NCBI RefSeq assembly: GCF_018394055.1 | Contig: NZ_CP074441.1 | Coordinates: 1,426,001 to 1,490,000 of the forward strand | From: Weissella ceti | Lineage (GTDB): Bacteria; Bacillota; Bacilli; Lactobacillales; Lactobacillaceae | Length of the DNA stretch: 64,000 nt | Direction of reading: 5' to 3' | Shown: positions 24,410 through 32,459 of the stretch, in pieces | How the letters are laid out: each line of letters opens with the position of its first letter | Position numbering within the stretch: position 1 is the first letter of the stretch | The notes under the pieces: model-generated | What the model was told of the DNA's origin: nothing | Database searches by the model: none | What the model saw: only the letters and a program-made list of their open reading frames with translations | Made by a program: the position numbers and the translations under genes

Positions 24410-26212
24410 ATGCAGATTGCACTTATTGGTGCTGGACCGCGCAATCTGATTCTTACCGAGCGATTGATGACATTTGCGAATCAATCAACTACGCCAGTAA
24501 CCATCACTTTGTTTGATCCTTTCCCTATCGGTGGGCGTGTTTGGTCACCCGAACAAAGTCCATATTTCATCGCGAATACAATTGCGTCACACGCAACATT
24601 GTTTTCTGATGAGTCCATCGAATCACCCTTCCCTGGACTTCGCGGACCTAATTGGTATGAATGGCTAAACACAGTTGCCGCTGATTTTATAAAAGAACAG
24701 AATTATACACATCAAGATTATTTCCTGAATGTCATTGCTAACTTAACACCTAATACGTATCCATCTCGAGCGTTGATGGGTGTTTATGCTGCATGGACCT
24801 TTGAACAAATCATTAAACACGCCAATCCAAATGTACACATTGTACATCGTCGTTTAAACGTCACTAAGACGCTTCAAAAGGATAATCAATTTGAATTAAC
24901 GTTTTCTGATGGCACGACTGAATTGATGGATCAAGTGATTCTAACACCTGGTCACCTACCGACCGAGCATACGCCTGAAGAACAAGTCTTTGCAGATAGC
25001 GGACTAACCTATCTTCCAGTTGGCCACCCTGGTGAAGCCAAACTAGATTTATTACCTGCCAAGCAAGATGTTATTTTTCGCGGCTTAGGTCTAAGTTTCT
25101 TTGATTACATGGCTGCGTTAACACTTGGTCGTGGCGGAAAATTTGATCGCGATACAAATAGTCGCTTGGTGTACACACCATCCGGTCACGAACCGCACAT
25201 TATTGCCGGTTCTCGTCGTGGTGAACTAGCGCACGCTCGTGGGGTCAATCAAAAACCCGCGCATGTTAGTTACGTGCCTAAAATTTTTACTTCAGAACGA
25301 TTAACAGCTACACAACCAACAGACTTCCACACGTTTTTCCGTTTGATTAAAGCTGAAATGCAATTAGTCTATTACCAAAACTTGCTATCAGAACAACCTG
25401 ATGTCTATCCTGGTGATGCATCAGCCTTTATTGAAGGTCTAATCGCGAGTGATAACTTGGAAGAAACTGTTGTTGCATCTGATTTACCGGCAGAATATCA
25501 TTACGATTGGGCACGTGTTTATCCACACACCGTAACTTCTGATGTAACTGTGATGGACGCGCTCTTAACAACTGACATTGCTGATGCCGAGTTAGGAAAT
25601 GCGGCCGGCCCTTATTCTGGCTCATACGAAATCGTTAAAGACTTGCGTTCATTAATTCGACAATATTTGTATGCTGGTATTTTTGATGGTACTGGATATG
25701 CTGCTTTCCTTGATTTGTTTGGTCCCTTCAACAATACAGTTGCGGTGGGTCCGCCATTGGAACGTATTGAAGAATTACAAGCCTTAATTGCTGCTGGTAT
25801 TGTGACAATTGCTAATCCTGGTCTGAAGGTTGAAGTACATGATCATCACTATCAAGCTACCGATGATGCCGGTAATGAATGGATTACCGATTATTTAGTT
25901 GAGGCACGCTTGCCATCTACTAATATCACGAAGGTCACTAATCCATTAATGCACCAACTATATGTAGATAAGTACATTGAACCCGTGACGATGACACGTA
26001 CGGATCAATCTACTTATAGTATTCCCGCGGTACATGTTAATCCACGTACACTTCAAACTCAAAATGCGTCTGGTCAAATGGATAATCTCTTTATCTGGGG
26101 ACTACCAACTGAAGGTGGGAATCGTTGGTTTACAACCTTCTTGCCTCGTCCTAATGACCATGACTCTAATATGGTTGACGCGGAAACCATTGCGCAGACG
26201 ATTTTCAAATAA
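24410..26212 (+). CDS. FAD/NAD(P)-binding protein
   Basis: 600 aa. N-terminal dinucleotide-binding motif IALIGAGPRNLILTERL, then FDPFPIGGRVWSPEQSPYFIANT, as in the 'FAD-NAD(P)-binding' family (PF13454-like). A second glycine-rich strand VILTPGHLP and VIFRGLGLSFFDYMAAL follow; the C-terminus has LFIWGLPTEGGNRWFT. Soluble and single-domain in appearance. The gene follows nnrE with a 9-base gap and a GGAG site, so the two form an operon; a link to nucleotide-cofactor repair or redox is only contextual. The substrate is unknown. Confidence 0.85.
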   Translation: MQIALIGAGPRNLILTERLMTFANQSTTPVTITLFDPFPIGGRVWSPEQSPYFIANTIASHATLFSDESIESPFPGLRGPNWYEWLNTVAADFIKEQNYTHQDYFLNVIANLTPNTYPSRALMGVYAAWTFEQIIKHANPNVHIVHRRLNVTKTLQKDNQFELTFSDGTTELMDQVILTPGHLPTEHTPEEQVFADSGLTYLPVGHPGEAKLDLLPAKQDVIFRGLGLSFFDYMAALTLGRGGKFDRDTNSRLVYTPSGHEPHIIAGSRRGELAHARGVNQKPAHVSYVPKIFTSERLTATQPTDFHTFFRLIKAEMQLVYYQNLLSEQPDVYPGDASAFIEGLIASDNLEETVVASDLPAEYHYDWARVYPHTVTSDVTVMDALLTTDIADAELGNAAGPYSGSYEIVKDLRSLIRQYLYAGIFDGTGYAAFLDLFGPFNNTVAVGPPLERIEELQALIAAGIVTIANPGLKVEVHDHHYQATDDAGNEWITDYLVEARLPSTNITKVTNPLMHQLYVDKYIEPVTMTRTDQSTYSIPAVHVNPRTLQTQNASGQMDNLFIWGLPTEGGNRWFTTFLPRPNDHDSNMVDAETIAQTIFK

Positions 26213-26244
26213 TTGCTTCGCGATTTAAAAGATTATATAAAAAC

Positions 26245-26276
26245 AAAGCGGTGAATGCCTTAGCATTCACCGCTTT
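26245..26276. terminator. Terminator after nnrE operon
   Basis: A perfect 14-bp stem (AAAGCGGTGAATGC and its complement), loop CTTA, T tail. Confidence 0.9.
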
Positions 26277-26325
26277 TCTTTATTTATTCATTTCGCTTTT
26301 AGTTTCTGGAGACTTAAAGCGTTTC

Positions 26326-26997
26326 TTATTTAGGCCAGTTGGCTTTAATATTAGCCAATGTGACTTCTGACGTATCGGCAAACAAAATATCTGCAGCACT
26401 CAAGGCAGTTGCATCTCCAATACCGACTGATACTTCACCAGCTCCATTAATCGATTGTAGGCCAGCCCCAGAATCTTCTAAACCAACCACTTGTTCTGGT
26501 TCAAGATTTAATACTTTAGCCGCCTCAGAAAAGATAGCCGGGTCTGGTTTTCCAGCTGCAACAGATGCTGGATCAACAATTGCTTCAAAGAAATCCGCAA
26601 TCCCTAATCGCTCAACGATAAAGCCAGCATTTTTAGATGCAGACGCGATACTCATTTTATAACCAGCTTGCTTTAATTCTGTTAAAAAGTCTGTCATGCC
26701 TGGCAAAGCGTCGGCTGGTGTTAACGTTGAAATTAACTCACGATAGTTATCGTTTTTCTTTGTCGCTAAAGCTTCCCGTGCAGCTAAATCATATTGATTC
26801 GCTAAACCACCTGTCGTTAGGATCAAATCGAGTGATCCCATCCGGTCAATACCTTTTAAATTTTCAGCTAATTCAGGTGTCCAAGTTGTCCCCACTTCTT
26901 CGGCGATTTGGCGCCAAGCAATTGAGTGAAACTTCGCTGTGTCCGCCAAGACACCATCCATATCAAAGGCGAATCCTTTTATCTCTTCAAATGACAT
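26326..26997 (-). CDS. pgmB: Beta-phosphoglucomutase
   Basis: HAD-family enzyme converting beta-glucose 1-phosphate to glucose 6-phosphate. 223 aa from MSFEEIKGFAF; AAAGGA is 7 bases before the ATG at 26997. Catalytic FDMDGVLADT (nucleophile and acid/base Asp), cap-domain LKGIDRM, SIASASKN, the Lys in AAGKPDPAIF and GLEDSGAGLQ. It starts 4 bp after the GH65 phosphorylase, whose product it consumes, and is the last gene of the trehalose operon. Confidence 0.95.
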   Translation of the reverse strand: MSFEEIKGFAFDMDGVLADTAKFHSIAWRQIAEEVGTTWTPELAENLKGIDRMGSLDLILTTGGLANQYDLAAREALATKKNDNYRELISTLTPADALPGMTDFLTELKQAGYKMSIASASKNAGFIVERLGIADFFEAIVDPASVAAGKPDPAIFSEAAKVLNLEPEQVVGLEDSGAGLQSINGAGEVSVGIGDATALSAADILFADTSEVTLANIKANWPK

Positions 26998-27001
26998 TCT
27001 T

Positions 27002-29347
27002 CTATCCTTTACTAAAAGTTTGGGGCACATCAGGTGCCAATGTAACCACTTGTCCGTAAACATCAATCGTGATTGGCTTATCAGCACTCACAGTCACTAC
27101 ATCAGGTGTCATTTCAAATGCCAACACGGTGTCTTGATAACGTTGCGTAAAGGCTAGACGATGCCAAGTTTCAGGTAGATTAGGTTGAATCTTAATGCGA
27201 CCATCACGCAACATCACGCCACCAAATTCATTTTGGATGACTTCTAGTGTTTCACCCATGACACCAATGTGAACCCCTTCAGCAGTCGTTCCACCTTGAA
27301 TGTCATAGTAGTCCGATCCAATCGCTGTCGTTAGATAATCCAGTGCTTCGGATTTATTGTCCAATGTCACATCAATCCCTGCAAATACTGGGCGTGATGT
27401 GGTTGACCCATGCACTGTGCGTTCCAAATAATAATCCTTATTTAAAGCTAACCAGTTTTCTGGCAAGTCATAACCTAGTTGCTTCACTAATGATTCCATA
27501 TGATGAGCGCCTAAGTTATAAATGGTCATCAAGGTATCAGCTTGTTTAGCCACTTGATAATCATCTGGGGATAAACCTTCGGCCTTCAACAAACGATCGA
27601 TACGATGGATATCTCCATATTTAGCCTCGTAAGCAGCAAAATCGACTGGCTTTAAGTCAAAGTAACCGGCATATTGTGCAATAATCCCTTCGTCATTGAT
27701 TTCCAATGCCAGATGACGTGATGCATCTTGTGCCAGTTCCATTAAGTCTTCGTTGAAATCAACCCTGTCAGCGACTTCAGTAAATAACTTTGTTTCCTTG
27801 ATAGCCAAATCTTGCAACCAATTCAATGACCACGTTAGCATCAAGTTCGTGTAGGCATTGTCTTTGATACCACCAACTTCTGTTTCTGGGTAGGCTTCGT
27901 GATATTCATCAGGTCCCATCACACCAGCAATATGATAGCGTCCCTCTGCATCTTTTTCCGTCTTATTTAGCCAGAATTTCGTTGTTTCAAGTAATAGTTC
28001 TAATCCACCATCACGCAGTAACGATGTATCGCCTGTAATCTGGGTATATACCCAGATATTATAGGCAATTGTCAAAGACACGTGACGTTGTAGACGAGAG
28101 TTGTCTGGTTCCCACTCATTATTAACGGTGTTCAAGTGAATGAATTGTGATTGTTCATCCCCAGTCATACCAGATTGCCATGGGAACATTGCGCCCGCCT
28201 CACCATCAAGCAGCGCATTTCCCTTCGCTGCATCTAGGCGCTTAATACGGTAACGCAAAATGTCACGAGCGGTTTCTGGATCATTAGCTGCATAATATGG
28301 CACGACAAAGATTTCATCCCAGAAGATGTGACCACGATATCCTTCACCGGTTAATCCACGTGATCCAACTGAGGCATCTAAGTCTTTATTCGCCGCATGT
28401 TGAGCTGCTTGACGAATATGGAAGATGTTCATGCGAATCATTAATTGCATGTCTGGATCGTCTGAATCTAACTGCACATCTGCCGTTTGCCAAACTTCAG
28501 CCCAGTGTGCGATGCTGCTTTCGATCACTTTATCAACACTGTGTGTCGCTAAACTTGCATCTACAAACGCCAATGGTTCATCCATTTCATAACTCGTTGC
28601 AACAGCAATCAACTTCTCAAGTTTCACCGGTTCATTGGCTTGTAGTGTTATTTCACCACGCGCCATTTGGATATCAGTGGGTGCCACAACATTATGGAAG
28701 GTCATCGCATCACTCGTTGTTTCGGCTCCCAACACCAGTTCAATATCGGTTGTACGTGTTTTAGCCTTTAAGACATCCCCACTAATTTCAGTAACATCAA
28801 ATTCTCGTGAATCAAATGCTCGGTAACGCGCAACGTTTTGATTCAATAAAGTCCCATCAATCATACTTTCAACGGTCAACTCTGCTGTGAAGTCAGCAGT
28901 AATCGTTAGTCGCATTCCTAGCATATGATATTGCTTTGGATCAACGGCTTTAACTGTATGCAACGTTAACATCCCCTTCGGTACGTCAACCGTTAGAACT
29001 TCTTCAAATAAGCCCGTCTTAAAATCTACAGCTGCACGTCGCGTCTTAATCGTGTCATGATTAATGTCTACAGCCGTGCCATCCAAAAATAGCTTAATCA
29101 ATTGTGGATTAGGTAAATTCACCATATCTTCATTGATTACATCTTTCCCGGCCACTTGTGTACTCGTTTGATTAAAGACACCTGCCACGTACAAGCCAGG
29201 ATAATGATGGTCATTAAAAGATTGGAAAATTGATGCCCCACGCCAACCTAGGTAACCATTTCCAAGCGTCAACAATGATTCTTGTCCATACGCGCGCTTT
29301 TCTGTGGCTAATTCTGTATATTCCAAACGCCATGCTTGTTCGGTCAT
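27002..29347 (-). CDS. trePP: GH65 phosphorylase, probably trehalose-6-phosphate phosphorylase
   Basis: 781 aa glycoside hydrolase family 65. Signature segments: LTLGNGYLGWRGA, HYPGLYVAGVFNQTST, GYRGHIFWDEIF, the catalytic-acid region GVMGPDEYHEAYP, and VHGSTTSRPVFAGID. GH65 includes maltose, trehalose and trehalose-6-phosphate phosphorylases. Here it follows a trehalose-type PTS and TreR and precedes pgmB, as in Lactococcus, so phosphorolysis of trehalose 6-phosphate to beta-glucose 1-phosphate and glucose 6-phosphate is most likely. Maltose phosphorylase remains possible. GAGGAG lies upstream of the ATG. Confidence 0.85.
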   Translation of the reverse strand: MTEQAWRLEYTELATEKRAYGQESLLTLGNGYLGWRGASIFQSFNDHHYPGLYVAGVFNQTSTQVAGKDVINEDMVNLPNPQLIKLFLDGTAVDINHDTIKTRRAAVDFKTGLFEEVLTVDVPKGMLTLHTVKAVDPKQYHMLGMRLTITADFTAELTVESMIDGTLLNQNVARYRAFDSREFDVTEISGDVLKAKTRTTDIELVLGAETTSDAMTFHNVVAPTDIQMARGEITLQANEPVKLEKLIAVATSYEMDEPLAFVDASLATHSVDKVIESSIAHWAEVWQTADVQLDSDDPDMQLMIRMNIFHIRQAAQHAANKDLDASVGSRGLTGEGYRGHIFWDEIFVVPYYAANDPETARDILRYRIKRLDAAKGNALLDGEAGAMFPWQSGMTGDEQSQFIHLNTVNNEWEPDNSRLQRHVSLTIAYNIWVYTQITGDTSLLRDGGLELLLETTKFWLNKTEKDAEGRYHIAGVMGPDEYHEAYPETEVGGIKDNAYTNLMLTWSLNWLQDLAIKETKLFTEVADRVDFNEDLMELAQDASRHLALEINDEGIIAQYAGYFDLKPVDFAAYEAKYGDIHRIDRLLKAEGLSPDDYQVAKQADTLMTIYNLGAHHMESLVKQLGYDLPENWLALNKDYYLERTVHGSTTSRPVFAGIDVTLDNKSEALDYLTTAIGSDYYDIQGGTTAEGVHIGVMGETLEVIQNEFGGVMLRDGRIKIQPNLPETWHRLAFTQRYQDTVLAFEMTPDVVTVSADKPITIDVYGQVVTLAPDVPQTFSKG

Positions 29348-29383
29348 CTCTTACTCCTCTTATTCCGTTACTATGTTGTTGTT

Positions 29384-30901
29384 TTATTTAACTGCATCTT
29401 TAAAGACGTTCTTTTGTGCAACATCTTCTTTCACAACACCATCATTCTTAAACCCAAATAAGTACGTTAGGGTGAATGAGATGATTAGTGTAACTGCCGT
29501 CGCAATCCAGAACACCATGAAATTATTAGGGTTGTCTTTTGGTGAAGCAAAATTTGGGAATCCAATCAGTGAACCTGAGAATCCGTACATGTGTAGATCT
29601 AATAAACCAGCCAAACCAGCTCCAAACGCTGCCCCAATTGAAGAAGTTAAGAACACACGTCCGTACTTCAAGTTAACACCGTACATCGCGGGTTCAGTCA
29701 CTCCGGCGAAAGCTGATAATGCACCTGAACCTGCCAATGCCTTAATACCTGTGTTCTTGGCCTTGAAGAAGACAGCCAACGCTCCAGCACCTTGGGCTAA
29801 CATCGTGAATGAAACAATCATGTTGATGTTTGATTGCCCAGTTTCCGCAATTTGTTGCGTCAAAATGGGAATGACCATCCAGTGCAACCCGAAGATAACT
29901 AAGACTTGATACAAGCCACCAATGATGAAACTTGCGATGGCCAAGTTCAGATTAATCATTCCTGTAATGATAGCTGCAATTCCTGATGAAATAATTGAAA
30001 TGACTGGGCCAACCCCAATCAATACGACTGATCCAACAATGAACAACGTAAACATTGGTTGTAGGATTGGGCGCAAGGCTAGTGGCAGATGGTTCTTAAA
30101 GAAGTTCCCAACTGGGCGTGCCAACCAGGCTGCAAAAATGATTGGGAAAATTGTGTATGCGTATGATGGAATATTAATAGACATTCCTAGATATGTTGCG
30201 TTAAGCGGTACTCCAAATAGATTACCCATGACTTCAGGATTCACAATTGCGTTTCCTGCAATGTGTGGTCGTGTCAAATCTTGCACCGCTGGATGAATCA
30301 TAAATCCACCAATCGCGGCGACAACATATGGATCTGACTTTAGTTGCTTAGCAGCTGAGAACCCAACTAATACAGGTAAGAAATAAAACGGCGCCATTGC
30401 CATTGATGACAAAATGACATAAGTATCTGAGCTTGCATCAATCCAGTTCAACAAGGTTGGATCAGACATCAAAGTCAACAAACCATTAATCATTCCACCG
30501 GCTGCTAACAAACCAATAATTGGAATCATTGAACCAGTAATGGTTCCGACCAAGGCTTGGAACATGCCCCCAATAGTACGCGGCTTATGCTCGTTGTTCT
30601 TGGGTGTTTCCTTCTTTGGATCAATGTCTTCGTCTGTAGAAAGGCCTAATTGATTGGCTAATTCTTCATAAACGTCTGCGACAGCTTGGCCAATGACGAC
30701 TTGGTATTGACCTAGTTGCTCGTTGTAAACAGCTCCTGCAACCCCATCTAATGCCGCAAGTTTCTCTGTTTGGGCTTTCTCAGGATCTTTTAGGTAGAAA
30801 CGTAGACGCGTCACACAGTGAATAGCGTTATCAACGTTGTCCTCCCCACCAACATTTTCAATAATTTCTGCTACTAGGTCTGAATAATCTTTCTTTGCCA
30901 T
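29384..30901 (-). CDS. treB: PTS trehalose-type transporter EIIBC
   Basis: 505 aa. The N-terminal EIIB domain has phosphorylatable Cys in NAIHCVTRLRFYLKD; EIIC (about 110-480) has about ten hydrophobic segments including IPIIGLLAAGGMINGLL, IHPAVQDL and GVTEPAMYGVNLKY. It imports and phosphorylates trehalose to trehalose 6-phosphate. It belongs to the Glc/beta-glucoside PTS family and lacks its own EIIA, which is the separate gene 15 bp upstream. Specificity is inferred from TreR and GH65 context. Confidence 0.88.
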   Translation of the reverse strand: MAKKDYSDLVAEIIENVGGEDNVDNAIHCVTRLRFYLKDPEKAQTEKLAALDGVAGAVYNEQLGQYQVVIGQAVADVYEELANQLGLSTDEDIDPKKETPKNNEHKPRTIGGMFQALVGTITGSMIPIIGLLAAGGMINGLLTLMSDPTLLNWIDASSDTYVILSSMAMAPFYFLPVLVGFSAAKQLKSDPYVVAAIGGFMIHPAVQDLTRPHIAGNAIVNPEVMGNLFGVPLNATYLGMSINIPSYAYTIFPIIFAAWLARPVGNFFKNHLPLALRPILQPMFTLFIVGSVVLIGVGPVISIISSGIAAIITGMINLNLAIASFIIGGLYQVLVIFGLHWMVIPILTQQIAETGQSNINMIVSFTMLAQGAGALAVFFKAKNTGIKALAGSGALSAFAGVTEPAMYGVNLKYGRVFLTSSIGAAFGAGLAGLLDLHMYGFSGSLIGFPNFASPKDNPNNFMVFWIATAVTLIISFTLTYLFGFKNDGVVKEDVAQKNVFKDAVK

Positions 30902-30916
30902 GACATTCTCCTTTGC

Positions 30917-31402
30917 CTATTTGGCAGTCGCTTTCCCAATAAGTTCGCCAGCTGTGGCTGGTCCGCTTTGTACATCTAAATTCGCTAATTTATCAGTTGT
31001 ATTTGTAATCAACACCATCGTTGTACGTGGTAACCCAGCTGCTTCAATTTGTGCCCAATCGGCAATGGCAATGGGTTCGCCAGCCTCTAGCACATCTCCC
31101 ACCTGAACTTGCATATCAAATGGTGCACCATCTAAACTCACCGTATCAATACCCATATGAATCAAAATTTCTAAGCCATCAGCACGTTTAAAGCCAACTG
31201 CATGACCTTGCAACATTGTCACCTCACCGGCAACAGGGGCAACTACTCGGCTATCATCTGGTTCAATGGCGAAACCATCACCCATCATTTTCCCGGCAAA
31301 CACTGGATCAGGAACCGTTGTTAAATCAATAACTGTCCCATTGACTGGGGCATACAAATTAACGTCTGCGACAACTACTTTTTTCTTACCTAGTCCAAAC
31401 AT
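30917..31402 (-). CDS. PTS EIIA component (Glc family)
   Basis: 161 aa from MFGLGKKKVVV; AGGAG is 7 bases before the ATG at 31402. Phosphoryl-accepting His in LEILIHMGIDTVSLDG, second His in VTMLQGHAVGFK, and the biotinyl-like DVLEAGEPIAIADW. It should pass phosphate from HPr to the EIIB domain of the next gene. It lies between treR (13-bp gap) and treB. Confidence 0.92.
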   Translation of the reverse strand: MFGLGKKKVVVADVNLYAPVNGTVIDLTTVPDPVFAGKMMGDGFAIEPDDSRVVAPVAGEVTMLQGHAVGFKRADGLEILIHMGIDTVSLDGAPFDMQVQVGDVLEAGEPIAIADWAQIEAAGLPRTTMVLITNTTDKLANLDVQSGPATAGELIGKATAK

Positions 31403-31415
31403 ACTCTTTCTCCTT

Positions 31416-32129
31416 TTAATTCCGACGACGTGCAAATTCAACGTTACTAAACCGATCAGCACGATGCCTTGATTCTGTAAATGATAATAGTCGGTTGTCC
31501 ATCAAGTGCGTTTCGCTTCGAATCACGACCATAGAAGATCCAACTGCCACACCTAGACCTTTATGGTCTTGTTGGTTGGCCGGTTCAATCGTCATATGCT
31601 TAATCGCATAATCAATTTGGAGGTCTAATTCATGTTCGAAATAGTCAAAAATGGACGTTTCTGCTGCTGTATGGGGCAATTCTGGAATTACAGCTTGATT
31701 AATATAATCATAATCAAGTACTGTCGCCTCACCATTTACATTACGCCTTCGCACTAACTTAATAGCTTGAACATCATCCGTAACCTGTGAATCCATTTGT
31801 AGATTTTCAGGAACCGGCTGATTAGATTCTAGTAGTAACACATCATTCGTTGAGGAAATACTACCTTCTGCCATCAATTCCCGATAACTTTTCAATTGCG
31901 ACATGGGGATTGCTACACGTTCTCGGTCTAATACGATGGTCCCTTTTCCTTTTAATCGTTGGACATAGCCATCATGCGCTAAATTGACCATGGCTTTTCG
32001 TACAGTTTCCCGGGAAACATGATATTTCAGAACTAGTTTTGTATCACTAGGTAAAAATGCCCCAGATCCATATTTTCCCGACTTAATATCATTCACCATA
32101 TCCCGATAAATGCTTTGATATTTATCCAT
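31416..32129 (-). CDS. treR: GntR/HutC-family trehalose operon regulator TreR
   Basis: 237 aa. N-terminal winged helix (FLPSDTKLVLKYHVSRETVRKAMVNLAHDGYVQRLKGKGTIV) and a UTRA effector domain (about 80-230) that in TreR binds trehalose 6-phosphate. LKSYRELMAEG matches the TreR type. First gene of the operon, so it probably regulates itself. The ATG is preceded by GAGGGGGAA. Confidence 0.88.
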   Translation of the reverse strand: MDKYQSIYRDMVNDIKSGKYGSGAFLPSDTKLVLKYHVSRETVRKAMVNLAHDGYVQRLKGKGTIVLDRERVAIPMSQLKSYRELMAEGSISSTNDVLLLESNQPVPENLQMDSQVTDDVQAIKLVRRRNVNGEATVLDYDYINQAVIPELPHTAAETSIFDYFEHELDLQIDYAIKHMTIEPANQQDHKGLGVAVGSSMVVIRSETHLMDNRLLSFTESRHRADRFSNVEFARRRN

Positions 32130-32147
32130 ACCAATTCCCCCTCAACG

Positions 32148-32187
32148 TTGTATCCACATTATACAAATAGTTTGTAAGCGATTACAA
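32148..32187 (-). promoter_or_regulatory. Trehalose operon promoter with cre box and candidate TreR operator
   Basis: Minus strand: -10 TATAAT (32158-32163) and -35 TTGTAA, 18-base spacer. A cre site TTGTAAGCGATTACAA (32172-32187) fits the CcpA consensus WTGNNARCGNWWWCAW at every position and covers the -35. The inverted repeat TTGTAT-N7-ATACAA (32148-32166) over the -10 is a candidate TreR operator. The rest of the 330-base gap 32130-32459 shows only the pip terminator. Confidence 0.8.
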
Positions 32188-32385
32188 TCACTTTTAGACG
32201 GCGTTATTCTCTACTTGACTAGGCATGTTATGACAAACTGCGTTAGCTTACCACTTTCCCGCCTAGGCAGGTTTTTTCAATTATTTTTAACCGCTTCCAT
32301 TCTTCATCTATAAACATTTGTTGTCTGTGAATCTTTTTATATTTCGTCAAAAATATCGCTCGTTTCTTTTCGTTTTAAGACACAA

Positions 32386-32419
32386 AAAAGCCCCTGCAGA
32401 TTTCTCTGCAGAGGCTTTT
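32386..32419 (-). terminator. Terminator after the yhgE/pip gene
   Basis: Stem AAAAGCCCCTGCAGA / TCTGCAGAGGCTTTT, loop TTTC. The minus strand ends in T6. Confidence 0.92.
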
Positions 32420-32459
32420 GGTTTATCTAACTGTTTAACATATTTGTGAGGTATACGTT

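Noticed and set aside
26637-27059. 140-residue plus-strand frame opposite pgmB and the GH65 gene
   Set aside because: It spans two well-supported genes on the other strand and has no homologous features.
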